DNA of 64,000 nt from positions 115,001 through 179,000 of the forward strand of contig CAJNDS010000044.1 in NCBI GenBank assembly GCA_905221605.1, read 5' to 3'. Both the position numbers and the translations under genes were made by a program. The stretch comes from Symbiodinium natans (lineage: Eukaryota; Sar; Dinophyceae; Suessiales; Symbiodiniaceae). The notes under the pieces are model-generated. The model ran no database searches. It had not been told where the DNA came from and saw nothing but the letters and a program-made list of their open reading frames with translations. Below are positions 33,419 through 44,790 of the stretch, one piece after another. Position 1 is the first letter of the stretch. Every line of letters begins with the position of its first letter.

Positions 33419-33944
33419 GTAGAGCTAGTTATGCAGTGCTGACTAGTGGTGCTGCTTAGCTACTGTCTGTTTTGGTGTGCCTGTTGATGAGTTGTGTGGT
33501 GCTTAAAAGCTTAACGGCTTAGCGGTGAGCAGCGGTACACCGCGAGAGGTGGCTCGGCGGTTGGCGCCTGCCAGTCAGGCGCACGGGGCCTGCAGAGTGG
33601 TGAGACTCGACGCTCTTTGAAGCAAAAGCCACAAAAGCCACGCTATTTTTCGGGATGTAGGAGTGGGGTACTCCTGCACTGCCTGCGCCGACGCTGGAAG
33701 GTTGCCCTGGCTGTTTTTTGGATAATGTTTGCAAAGATTCTGCAACCTTTCTTGCCAACCTTTCGAGAGGTCGTCTGCAGCTGTTGAAGCTGCCAACGCG
33801 CTTCATTGGTGCGAAACTTCAGTGGATATGTGCCTGATGTGCACGGTGTGCCTTGTGATGTCCACAGCGGGGCAGTAGGTGGCGCCTACTTTTTGCTAAT
33901 GCTTTCTGTTCCTCCGGCCGACGCCTGGGACCTCAGAGGACCTC

Positions 33945-34110
33945 GGCGCGCACTCTCCGCGTCTTCGCTTACTTCGCTCCCTCAGAATCCAAAGTGCCCG
34001 AGGCCTTCAGGGCCGTCGAGCCGGACACGTTTCCGAGGACAGCTGCGCTCCATTGTGCTGTGTTCCATCATTCAAAAGAGCGCAAGAAATTGGCTCCGCG
34101 TGCGTCAAGC
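33945..34110 (+). CDS. Candidate exon, weak thioredoxin-fold resemblance
   Basis: After an AG at 33934-33935 the frame reads RVFAYFAPSESKVPEAFRAV. The F.YF....S pattern resembles the b-type thioredoxin fold of protein disulfide isomerases, but no CxxC is present and the match is short. I treat it as a coding candidate only. Confidence 0.25.
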
Positions 34111-34748
34111 ACCTGGGCAACATCCATGTTACCAGTCCGTGCGAATGGCCAGAGCATCCACGCCCGCACGATGAGAACACTGTGTATCACAGCACCCGAC
34201 CTTGCACGCTGTTGCAACTTCAGACTTTAGCCTAGCCTGCAGGGTATTCAGCACCCGCATACTATCACTTTTCCTGCCCGGCGCAGTAGACTTCGATTCG
34301 ACCTCCCTCACTATGCAAATACGGGGCAGATGCAAGTTAGTTGAGACGTACACAACAAACTTTGAGACAACGGGGTTTCTGGGAGAGGTTTGTCTCGGTC
34401 AAGGGCAGACGCAAGGGCTCATAGTCCTACATTGCTATTGCAAACACTATCACGATTACGATAGGAGCAGCGGGAGGGCAAAGTGCAAAACTGTAGATTC
34501 CGGGCCCCAACATGTTCGTTTCGATGCCTAGGCTCCTGGCCACAAACAAAGGTTTCCCGCCAACGTTTGTTTTCTCTAGCTAAACTAGCTCGAGCCACGG
34601 GAGTTAGCTAGGTTCCCTCCCTCTCCGAAACAAACTGTTTCGAAGCTTGGTTTCCGACAACTACACTAACTCAAGCCAGGCCAGTTCGTCATCCCGCAAA
34701 CGTTTGTTCCCTCTGGACAACCAAACGCACGCCAGCTGAGTTAGTTAG

Positions 34749-34850
34749 TTGGCCCCCCACCACCCCCCCCCTCCCCTTGCCCGCAACCCCCCCCCACCCT
34801 TGACCCCCCCCCCCCCCCCCTCGGGCTCGCCAGCCCCCCCCCCCTTCCCT
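34749..34850 (+). repeat. C-rich tract
   Basis: Several runs of 6 to 18 C separated by short A/T/G words on the + strand. No coding is evident around it (34540-35260). Confidence 0.9.
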
Positions 34851-35267
34851 GGGTTACCAATACGTAGCTTAAACTCTTAGAATAAACTTTGCGGCTCTCT
34901 TCCAACCAATAGTTTAAACCTCCGCCACTTCTCCACTTATGAAGTCGTAACTGCCACCTGTGCCTAACCTGGCAGGCATGGTATTTCCTTAACGTAACGT
35001 ACTTGGCGCACTACATGCCCCCAAAACTTCGCGAGGGAAAAACCCAAACACATTCCTCAATTCCTCAATAAGTTACACCGCAAGCAACTATCCAATCATA
35101 GCCCCAAGCCGCAAAAGTGCTTCGCCTGCCAAGAAAAGCCGCTTGAAACACATGGTTGTGTCCCTGCCGAGGGCCTTTTGTCGGGCGCTTGACGTGCGTG
35201 GCGCGAAATTAGTCAGAATGACGTGTGTTTTGTGTTTTGCATGTCTTTTCTGAAGAGCTGAAGAGAG

Positions 35268-38200
35268 GACCAACCTGACTCTTCTGCTGGACTCCGGCGC
35301 GAGCCTGCAGTTATGTGCCTTCTGTGCAGTGCCCGCTGTGAGTGCCTTCTGTGGGCATAAGAGCTTCACTTTCAATAATTTCCTCAGGCTTGACTGATTG
35401 ATTGAGGCCTCACCGCGGCAGTGATGCTGACCACTGACGCAAGGGGCCCCGAACAATGCGAAGAGGGAGAAGTCAGAGGTTTCTTCTCTCGAAGATGCTG
35501 ACAGCTCTGCTCTGCTCTTTCTCCAGGTTTGCAAAAACTTGAAGCTGGCAATGGGAGGCAGAGGGAGCAGTTAAGGGAAGGAAGCCGCACAAGGAGAGCA
35601 CAAGGAGAGCACAAGGAGAGCACAATGAGAGCACAAGGAGAGCACAAGGAGAGCAGGAGACGAAAAGAAAAGGGAGATGGAGAGCTGAGCGGTGAGAGAA
35701 TGAAGAGAGATCTCTCCAACTGCAAGGATGTTTTTCGCTTTTTGTGGCGAAGGGGGTCTTACAGATGCCCTCTGGCTCTCACAGTTGGCTCTCACAAGGC
35801 TCAATGTTGGTTCCGCGGGGTGCAAGGAGAGCACAAGGTGCCAGCAACTACCCAGGCAACAGTCGGAAATGCGGAAAGACCTTCTCCCGGAAACGGACGG
35901 TGACCCTTGGGCGCCCGGCTTCGGGTTTTGTCTCCCCACCAGGACCCATTCGCTCGAATCAGAGGGGTGTACTATTGGACCTATGCCTGCCAATCTATAC
36001 AAAGTCATTCTACTGTTATATTAGAAGTTATGCATTACCGGGGCGAGGGTCTTGGGCAGCGGTTCTTCGGGGCAGCGGGGAGGTTCGTTGCACGCCGCAG
36101 AACATTGCCATCGACCTCGTTGAACTCACACAGACAACCCCCAGGGGCCAAGCGGTGTTGGGTGCGTTGGTGCGTTGGGGGGCAGGGGCAGGGGCAGGTG
36201 CACCGGTGCAAAGACGTTGTGCGCAGACAATTGTAAAGGTTGCAAGCCGTCCTTTCAATGAGCTGGTTAAACATGTCTATTAAAGACGGTTAAGACGGTT
36301 AAGACAATGAACATCAGCGAACAATGAGATAGATATAAACAGCCTGGCCGCAATTCGCTGTTCAAGAGAGCAGCGAGAGGCGAGGGGTCCTTTTCCACGG
36401 GCGTTGGCGCCACCGGGTCCAGCCTCGACATGCAGCAGGACTTAAGTGGAGAGAGAGAGCTTTTTCAATTCTCGAGAGATTGCCCGCGAACTTCTGGGAA
36501 TCGTTGAAATTTGTGGGTTGTTGAATCCCAACTGGGACTTTTTTCGAGCAGGTGCGCATCGAGGGCGCTGCTTTGGTAAACGAGATGCAGGCCGTCTCGG
36601 ATCTTCTCCCTCCGGAGGATCCTTCTTCTGGATCCTTCAAAACTCTCCCTCTGTGCCTTCGAAGCTGGGGCTCTGAGGCTTAGGTTCCTTGCGTGGGTCA
36701 CTGGGCACGACACTTCTCTTGACTGAGTGAAGGCTTTTGGTTGAGTTGATTCCAATAGGGTCTCTTTGAGATCCTTTGCTGCCGCCAACTGTGCAGGAAA
36801 CCACAACGAGCTGTCCGCTCGACCCGATGGCAGGCCAGGGCGGCTTGGCGGAGTGCCGTGCAAATCGTGCAATGCCCAGCAGTCCCCACATTCCCCGCAC
36901 CCGCTTCACGACATCACCGACACATCGCCGAGACAGCACCATGCAACACAAAGAGACAATGTAAGATTGAATTCTAGGAGATCGCGAAGGCTCTTTAGCA
37001 CTGTGCGTGCAACAAGCATCGCTAGCAAGTGAATGCGATGATGCCAACGCAAGCGAAGCGGGCGATGCCCGACAAGCAATAAGCTGGCCAAGATTGCGCG
37101 ACTTTGCCACATATTCCCTTCCTCCAGCCTTTTTCTTGCCAGGAGTTGTTGTCGACAACTTCCCCCAGCTGCACCGTGACCGCATGTTGTGAGATGAGAA
37201 CTGGCGATGTGAGTTCACTTTTTCGGTCCGTTGATTCCCGAATTTCTACTGAAATACTGAGTGTATAGTTGAATTGTTCCATTTGGTTGCGGGTCTGAGG
37301 CATTGACCAAAATCCTTGTGTCTGACATCCACAAGCCTTTGCAAGCCTTCGAATATGTCCTCAAGCGCTCGCAAACGTTTTTGCAAGCATCCGCAAGCAT
37401 CCGCGGAAAACCATGTTTTCACCTTGTCACATCGTGTTGTTCCAAAAAGTGCTGACGCTTGCCGGGATCGTGGGCGTTGGGGCGACCATCCTCCTTACTG
37501 GTTTTGCCAATGTTGAAACTCCGCCCTAGGAGCATCGCTGGCGAAGTGGGAATCGCGCTTCAGGGAATGCTCGGACAAGGCTGGGCGCCAACTCTTTGTA
37601 CTTCAAGGTTGATTTCTGTGCCTCTCAAAAACTCTTTAAATTCAATCTGATCCCTTCGACGCTCAGAGCAACGTTCCGTTGGAATCTCAGCAAAGCTGAC
37701 CGGTTCTCTGTCAGCAACTAGAAACAGAGACTCTCGGAGAGGAACTCTCTCTCTCTCTCTCTTCCCCTCTCTCTCTCTCTCTCTTTCTCTCTCTGGGAGG
37801 CTTCATGGACCAGTACGACTTGGAGCTGGACAGAAAGAGGGTTTAGGGAATGGAGAGATCGGTCAGAATGGACAGCTCTCAAAAGTCGTTGTGGAGTCGG
37901 GAGGGCCTTGGATGAGTCGTGCAAAAGATGGCCTGTAATTTAATAGTAAGACAAGAAGTATACAATATAATGAGTGTTGTCCAGGAAAGATACGAACGCT
38001 TCTAGTAATACAGCATTTGTAAGTACATTAAAGAAGTGAGAAAGAGAAATCACTAAAAAAATAAGATAATAAGCGTACGGATTAGTTCTTTGCAATTATT
38101 AAAATAGGGCCCCGGGCGTGTATTTCATTTGCAAACTATTAATTTTTTTAAATGCCGGGCGAATGAGTGAACACTTCGTACGTCCTTAGGAATTATTATT

Positions 38201-38442
38201 ATGATTGGGGCAGCCGGGACGTGCTGGCGCTTCCCATCCCTAACGAGATTTCAGAATGCTTGCTGCTGGTGGGATCGGGGGCCCGCCTCAAAAATCTGAT
38301 GCCAGGGAGCAGAGTGAGCCTCGACAGGACGCCCGGACGGAGCGTGTGCGCGCCTGGCCGAGGGCCTCGCTGCCCGTTCGTCCCGAGGACGGCGACTGGC
38401 GGCGCCCCGTCTCCGTAAATGTAAATTATTGCTATCCAACGT

Positions 38443-38499
<57 letters not shown>

Positions 38500-39713
38500 A
38501 GGGAGGGAGAGAGGGAGCGAGAGAGAGAGAGGGAGCGAGAGAGAGAGAGAGAAGCAACAGGGGGGGGTCAGGTGCGCAGAAAGAAAGGAAAGAAAGAAGC
38601 AACAGTACACTGGCTCCCGAGGGACACACCGGAGACCCTCACACAGCACCGACAGATGATGCAGGGGAAACTCAAGTCGACAGCGATGTAGAGGAGGTGA
38701 GTGGGGATGGAGATGAGATGGGGCTGAGTGGGGATGCAGATATGAGTGAAACCTCGAACCATAGATGAACCAGCGGGGGCCCTTGGAGACCAATGTGTCA
38801 ATCTGAGGGTTTCTGTCACCAACAGACAGAGCGGCGGGCCGCTGCGGCCGGGGCCTCCCTTTGGGGGTCCTCTTCGCTGGGTAGAAGAAGAAGCAACAGA
38901 AAGAAGAAAAAGAAAGAGAGAGAGAGAGAGCGAGTCCGCGGCCCCATCATGTCAAACACGTTGGTGTCACACAGACCTTGGAGACAGTCTGGGCGCGCTT
39001 CGCGCGCGGGGGGGGGGGGGGTTCCGCGCTCCCCTCATGCCCCGTAGAAGAAGAAGAAGAAGAGAGAGCGAGACGAGAAAAGGAGAGAGGAAGGACACAT
39101 CCATATCGGTCAAATCGAGCGACTTTGCTATGTTGTCTCTTGAGGCAGCTTGAGGCACTGGGCATGCCTGGGCGGCTGCAGGCATCTAAATATGTGCTCT
39201 CTAACGTCTTCTCGAATCTCTTCGAGCGCGAGACTCTTTCTCTCTTTCTCTCTTTCTCTCTTTCTCTCTTTCTCTCTTTCTCTCTTTCTCTCTTTCTCTC
39301 TTTCTCTCTTTCTCTCTTTCTCTCTTTCTCTCTGTCTCTCTTTCTCTCTGTCTCTCTTTCTCTCTTTCTCTCTTTCTCTCTTTCTCTCTTTCTCTCTTTC
39401 TCTCTTTCTCTCTTTCTCTCTTTCTCTCTTTCTCTCTTTCTCTCTTTCTCTCTTTCTCTCTTTCTCTCTTTCTCTCTTTCTCTCTTTTCTCTCTTTCTCT
39501 CTTTCTCTCTTTCTCTCTTTCTCTCTTTCTCTCTTTCTCTCTTTCTCTCTTTCTCTCTTTCTCTCTTTCTCTCTTTCTCTCTTTCTCTCTTTCTCTCTTT
39601 CTCTCTTTCTCTCTTTCTCTTTGCTGCTCAGAGAGCCGGAGGGCTTGCTGCTGACGGTGCCCGGCTGCTTGGAGCCGGTGGTGGGCCTCGTGGACACCGG
39701 CGCCTCGCACACG
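35268..39713 (+). CDS. Candidate aspartyl-protease exons with two D(S/T)GAS motifs
   Basis: Exon 35268-about 35330 reads TNLTLLLDSGASLQLCAFC, and exon about 39632-39713 reads LLTVPGCLEPVVGLVDTGAS then HTV, ending in a GTAAGC donor. Both match the active-site loop hydrophobic-hydrophobic-D-[ST]-G-[AS]-S of aspartyl proteases. Pepsin-like enzymes carry one such loop per lobe, so the two could be the two lobes of one A1 protease split by introns. Candidate exons between are 36552-about 36660 (VRIEGAALVNEMQAVSDLLP), about 36799-36890 and 38312-38414 (GTAAAT donor). Two separate single-domain retropepsin-like genes are the alternative. No phase chain links them. Confidence 0.4.
35585..35655 (+). 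repeat. 12-base GAGAGCACAAGG tandem repeat
   Basis: About six copies, one with AATG in place of AAGG. A further single copy occurs near 35825-35837. Confidence 0.9.
38440..38552 (+). repeat. GA-rich run with GGGA units
   Basis: GA dinucleotides with GGGA tetramer patches, starting about 20 bases after the GTAAAT donor at 38415. Confidence 0.95.
38848..39066 (+). repeat. Two copies of the interspersed GAAGAAG-tailed module
   Basis: 38848-38905 and 38993-39066 both carry a G/C-rich head (GCGCGCTTCGCGCG in the second), a CTCATGCCC-like or CCTCTTCGCTGG word and then AGAAGAAGAAG followed by GA sequence. The same order recurs at 54.68 and 58.24 kb, with the CTCATGCCCAGCAG word alone at 59.64 kb. 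Confidence 0.55.
39233..39621 (+). repeat. 8-base CTCTTTCT tandem array
   Basis: About 48 copies with one single-base insertion near 39484 that shifts phase and a few CTCTGTCT variants. It ends 10 bases upstream of the acceptor of the DTGAS exon, so it doubles as its polypyrimidine tract. It is the reverse complement type of the 14678-14972 array. Confidence 0.95.
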
Positions 39714-40041
39714 GTAAGCACCCCACGGCTACTGAGAACTCGGAGGGAACTCGGAGAGAACTCGGAGAGAACTCGGAGAGATCTTGGAAAGAACTTGGAG
39801 AGAAGCATCGAAGAGATTCGAAAACTCAGAGAGAGAAGAAGGGCCTCCGTGTGCCAGGTCTTAAACCGTCAGGCAGCATATGTCCTGGGGCTTCGTGTTT
39901 GCAGCTCAGAAGCTTCTGCAGCTTTGCTCTGGCTTTGCTTTGGCTTCGCTCTGGCTTTGCGCCGGCTTTGCTTTCCTTTCTTCCACAATTTGCTTGTTTC
40001 CCAACCGCCGAGATACTTTTTCGAGAACGCATATGCGGCGC

Positions 40042-40098
40042 TGTGCATGAGGCTCTGCATGAGGCTCTGCATGAGGCTCTACATGAGGCTCTGCATGA
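40042..40098 (+). repeat. 12-base CATGAGGCTCTG repeat
   Basis: About five copies, one with ACATGAGG. In the intron region before the next exons. Confidence 0.85.
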
Positions 40099-40363
40099 GG
40101 AGGCTCCGCTCTGCTCGGCAGAGATGCTGGCATGGTTGACGAAGCAAGCACTCAAAGCAGTTAAGCACAGAACAGCTCGCAAGTTGGAACACACACACAC
40201 ACACACAGTCGCACTTTTCGACGAGCACTCGTTCTTCCTCACTATTCCTGTGAGAGCGATGACTGGAGAGATGAGAGGATGAGTTCAGTTTATGAGCGGC
40301 TGCTGAGAGATGGCGACATCTACTTTGAGCTCTTTGGGTTCCTTGGGCTTCTCTGAAGCGGAG

Positions 40364-41908
40364 GCTCTTGAGGAGCTGAGGGCCTGGCAGCGTGCCCTGG
40401 GAGCCAAGGGAGCCAAGGGAGGAGAGGGAGGAGAGGGAGGAGAGGGAGAGCCGGCAAAGTTCCTGCTTGAGCTCATGGAGCGCGGCGCCGCCTTGAGACT
40501 CCTGCACTTGAGGCGACTGCTTCAAGAAAAGCCGAACAGAGGCTTCGAAAACCAGGTGTCAGGAGTCTCAGGCACCAACCCTCATGAGTCGCAAGAATCG
40601 CAAGAGTCGCAAGAGTCGCAAGAGTCGCGGGAGCTGATGGCCAGCATGCGGCTCTTAGCCCTGCAGCTGCAGAACCAGGCGCGGGTCGCCTTGGAAAGCA
40701 CGCAGATCGACCGAGCGGACGAGGACGCGGAGAGCGAGGACTGGCGACTGGTCTTGGCGGCGACGCTGCGTCCGTGGCTGTCACACGAGTGGACCTCTGT
40801 GCGCGTGGAGGTGGTGGACTACCGACCTTGCTGTGGCAAGGGTCTGCTGCTGTCACCTGATTGCGATCACTCCAACCTGCGGGCAGTTCTGGACATTGTT
40901 GTGCGGGTGCCTCAAGAGCGCTTTGAGCACTACTCACTGGCTCACAACTCCCCACACATGCTTCCGTTTCAGGCTCTTTCTTCGCCTTCCCTGACTGCTC
41001 TCGAATGTCTTGAGAAATCTCTCAGACTTCAGAGAAGGTCACTTGTACAAAGCCTCCTGCAGAAAGTCTGAGTCTGAGGTCTGCGTCCGGAACTGAAGGA
41101 GCCGAAGGCGGCGCTCTGGGCGTGCAGCGCATTCTGCACGTTGGGCCCTGGTACGGTTTCCGGCCTACAGCAGGTGGTTGGCACACGGCCTTTGGCCCAG
41201 CCGGCTTTTCAGCTTTGAATTGGGAGAAGCACAGAACAAAACCCTTCTCCGAGTCCCAAGACACTCCAAGACTCTTCTAGAGCTTTGTTCTGTGCTTTTG
41301 TTTTCTTGAAGATTGACATCTCTCCCCTTGTTTGTGTTTCTTCTCCGAGAGAGGTCGGGCGCTGCACCGCTGGGAGGAGGTCACCGCCGCGGGCCTGGCG
41401 CTGCTGGCCGTGGCCCGGGCCGCGGAGCAAAAGGGGGGAAGTGGTGAAGGAGATGGTGAAGGAGATGGTGAAGGAGGGCAGAGAGGGGAGGGAGATAGTG
41501 AAGATAGTGAAGGAGGGGAGGGGAAGAACGACAAAGCGGAAGGGCATGAAGACAAAACAGTTGTTGGAAGCGTCCTCGTCTACGGCGTCGGCGACGGGGT
41601 TCTGGCCACCTTCCTCGCCCTAAACGCCCCGGAGGCTCCCTTACTCTTGACTCCCTTCTCTTTCGGAACTCGGGACTTCGAGTACAGGAGGCATAAGAAA
41701 TGTGCCTTTGCCGGAGGTGTGGGTGGATGTGCTGGAACCGGAGGCCACGGCCCTGGAGCTCGTGCAGCGCCACTTTGGCTTGCGCCTCGCTGGGCCTCGC
41801 GCCGGGGCGCGCGCTCGCGTGCTTGCGCAGCGAGATGCCTCCGATGTCGATGCGGACGACGCGGATGGCCTGGAGTTGGGGCAGCCGCCCAACTACGCCG
41901 CGGTGGTG
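40364..41908 (+). CDS. Spermidine-synthase-like SAM-dependent enzyme (exons)
   Basis: Exons: 40364-40402 (ALEELRAWQRALG, GC donor), about 40460-40521 (FLLELMERGAALRLLHLRRL), about 40629-40841 (SEDWRLVLAATLRPWLSHEW, GT donor, phase 1), 41354-about 41428 (RALHRWEEVTAAGLALLAVA, joins in phase), 41561-41634 (VLVYGVGDGVLATFLAL, GC donor) and 41717-41908 (VWVDVLEPEATALELVQRHF then GL, later YAAVV, GC donor). G-V-G-D-G is SAM motif I, the acidic E in VLEPE is motif II, and the HFGL helix is typical of the spermidine synthase/METTL13-like fold. Amine specificity cannot be read. N- and C-termini are unresolved; candidate continuations lie at about 42313-42440 and 42880-42950. Confidence 0.6.
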
Positions 41909-42969
41909 GCACTGCGAGCAACATGCGCGGCTTGGGAGCCCTTGAGACAGCTGTGCAGCGGTCGACAAGGTCCGGTGCTTCTCATCGAGGTGCCTCGGAG
42001 GATCAGGGTTGAATCAAAGTTGAATGCAGATGCAACTTAAAGCCATTCAGGATGCTCTAAGTCTCAAGAACACAGGGGACACATGTGAGGCGTCGCGGGA
42101 CGACAAACGCGCCTTGTGTGAGACCTTTGCCGGCTTCACGGTTGTGGAGCTGCAGGAGCCTCATTGATTTTTGAATCAGCTGTCGGGCCTGTTTAGAGGT
42201 GTGTATAATTGGCGTATAATTCCCGTCGAAGAAATCAGCTAGGAGAAGGTTCATCACACAGCCACACAGCGCCATGGCGTGCCCCCCCCCCCCCCTTCCA
42301 TCTGATCCCTGGAGACGGCCAGGATCTCCAAAGCGAAGGCGAGGCCTGTGAGGCCGAAGGGGCCGAAGAGGCCTCCGAGAGCTCCATCTTCCTCGTCACA
42401 AGGAGCGAGGTCAGCAAGGTCAGCGAGGTCAGCGAGGTCAGCGAGAAAGGAGCACAGCTCCGGAAGCGACCGCGCCTCGCAGCCAGAACCCTGGACTCTT
42501 GGACTGCATGCCGCATTATGGCAGCGCCGTATGAGGGGGCCTTCTCAGTTCTTAGTGTTTCTTTTTTTCCTTAGTTTTTTCTTTTTTTGCTGAGAACTCA
42601 CTAGGACTTCATCTCACCACAGCGCTGGTTCAACCTGCTGCTAGACCGAGGAGGACGGGAAGAGTTTTCTTTTCTTTGCCCTGGCATGCACGTTCATTCT
42701 GCACTTGCACGCGCAGATGCCATTGGATAATCTCTCACTGAGTTTGAGTCAACGCACTGCACTCCGACTGATGATGCAGGGAAGTTTGAGTCAAGTTTGA
42801 GACGAGATGTTTTTTTGGATGCTCAAGAAAGGAAGGGCCCCCGGGACTTCGATTCCCCCGACTCCCCCCCCCAACTGAACGGGCAGCAGTTAGGGGTCCG
42901 CGGCGGTGCTCCGGACGTCTCGGCCGCGCAGCTCAGCAAGGCCGGAGAGAGAGGAGAACATTTTCTATT

Positions 42970-42977
42970 GAGTATAT

Positions 42978-43032
<55 letters not shown>
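42970..43032 (+). repeat. (GA)n run abutting the spliced-leader relic
   Basis: GA dinucleotides, one GGGA interruption, ending directly at the first base of the leader-like 17-mer. Confidence 0.95.
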
Positions 43033-43049
43033 GCCATTTTGGCTCAAGC
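43033..43049 (+). other. Relict dinoflagellate spliced-leader sequence
   Basis: AGCCATTTTGGCTCAAG is identical to the last 17 bases of the 22-base dinoflagellate spliced leader known from trans-spliced mRNAs. In genomic DNA such truncated leaders mark genes or fragments re-inserted from reverse-transcribed mature mRNA. A second GCTCAAG follows at 43057-43063, as seen where leader additions are layered. The GA run takes the place of the leader's first five bases. Confidence 0.8.
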
Positions 43050-43170
43050 CACGAGTGCTCAAGCCCCGCCCCACCGTCCTGTGGGCTTAAACCAAAGAGG
43101 GGGCGAGAGAATCGAGGCGAGAGCTTCCAGTGTGAGAGTTGGGGGGGCTGCCGGCTGTAGCCTGAGCTGA

Positions 43171-44530
43171 GAGAGAGGGGAGCCTGCCCCCCCCGGCCTT
43201 TGCCGCCCGTGCGACAACATCTACCTCTTTGACAAACTACGCGACTTTCTGCAGGGGGCCCTGTACTTCGGTGAGGGGGGGTTCGGTCCAGGACGTGAAC
43301 CGCAGCTGGAGGGGGAGTTTTTCTACAACTACCTGAATAATATCAGCGGCCTACGAGACCTCGACGGGGAAGGGGGGTTTCTCTTCTCCAACCACCTCGC
43401 CAGGGAGTACCTCAAAGATGGAAAAAGAAGGGCTCACTCTGGAGTCCATTCGCACGGCAATCAAGGAAGAGCTGAGGTCGGAGAGAAGAGAGCTCAAATT
43501 GGAGCTGCTAGGGGAGGTGCGGGCATAGTCACGAAAGCTAGCTCTGTGGAGCTGGCGGGAGTTGTCGTTTACCCATGCACTGGTATTCACCTTGTTAAGA
43601 AGCTTCCAGGGAAAAAAAGGGTTCCACACCTTAACAGGTCCGAAACCCAAGACTTAAGGTGGGGGTTGGGGGGGGGGCCCCCCCCCCCCCATCACCTCAC
43701 ATGAAGCATTTCGAAGGATAAGGGGGGATAACGTGTGCGCCCCCCCCTCCTTTAAGGTGGTTGCGCGTGGGATAAGGGAGCGCCCCCCCCCTACCACCTT
43801 CAGGTCCCCCCCCCCCACAAGGTCCCCCCCCACCCCCCCCCAAGGTCCTCCCCCGCCCCCCACAGTCACCATGCTCTGAAGGTCTGTGGTACTTTGCAGA
43901 GGTCGTACTGAACAGAGCGTCCCTGTACCTAAACTTCGTTTGCGACACGGGGTTCCAGCGGGGGCAGCAAGGGGGCTGAAGGAGTTTAGGGCTTCAGATT
44001 TCGAATTTAGGGGTCTTCGATCTTACCTGACTAACCGGTTGAGGCATGTGCCTGAAATACGGAAAAAGCTGCGCCGGCGGCTCCAAGTCCTGCCGACTCG
44101 CTGCATGCCACCCCCCTGTGGTGACTAGCTTTCGTAGCCCCTTCTCAAGTTCAGAGATCAGCTGGGGGACACCAGCCAGATTCTGCATGAGCTCCAGACC
44201 CTGCACACGGCCCAAGTGCAAGCCCTCCACCGTATAGATCAAGTCCAACAACGGCAACAGACCAACGCGGACGCCGTGGCCGAGGAACAACGAGCACTAC
44301 TGGAACGCCTCACCCTCCTTGAAGGCAAGTTCGGGCAACTCAACACAGGCACTCTATCGACCAGAGGGGAATCCTCCTCCTCAGATGACGATCGCAGGCA
44401 ACCGGCGCTCATTATGGGAGGATGGGATGAAAACACCCCGGCCTCAGAGACGCTTCACCACGTGCATTCTACCGCGGCCCAACTCAGACTCGACATTGAC
44501 ATGGAGGGGGCGTTCGTCCCGGGGATACAC
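43171..44530 (+). mobile_element. Retroelement-like fragment with coiled-coil and GGW..TP motif (ORF1-like)
   Basis: A frame open from 43171 to about 43710 without an ATG reads NIYLFDKLRDFLQGALYFG. A second frame starts at ATG 43419 (MEKEGLTLESIRTAIKEELR). 44130-44520 reads a heptad-rich segment (ILHELQTLHTAQVQALHRID) then ALIMGGWDENTPASETLHH and GAFVPG. From memory, the coiled coil followed by GGW-x(2)-TP is common in ORF1-like proteins of dinoflagellate non-LTR elements. Frames are interrupted by C/G homopolymers (43665-43860), so this copy is probably dead. No reverse transcriptase domain was seen in the window. Confidence 0.4.
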
Positions 44531-44790
44531 TCTGGGGCTGGGCACTCCGGGACACTCTGGGATTGGGCACGAGACTCTGGGGTTGGGCACTCCGGGCATT
44601 TCAGGGAGACTCTGGGGTTGGGCACTGCAGGGAGACTGTGGGGTTGCGCACTCCAGGGACACTCTGGGTTGAACACACCAGCGAGAGAGTGGCTTGGGCA
44701 CTCTAGGGAGACTCTGGTTGAACACAGCAGGGAGACTCTGGGTTGGGCACTCCAGGGAGACAGGGACACTTTGAGGTTGGGCACTCCATG
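44530..44790 (+). repeat. Decayed about 24-27-base minisatellite (GGGCACTC..GGGAGACTCTGGGGTT)
   Basis: About ten imperfect units of TTGGGCACTCCAGGGAGACT plus CTGGG. It begins right at the end of the retroelement-like frame, within its last codons. Confidence 0.85.

Noticed and set aside
33945-34110. Protein disulfide isomerase gene
   Set aside because: No CxxC motif and only a short resemblance; listed as an unassigned coding candidate.
42900-43050. A functional spliced-leader RNA gene
   Set aside because: Only the last 17 bases of the leader are present; the GTA donor and Sm-site region expected after a leader exon are absent (CCACGAGT follows).
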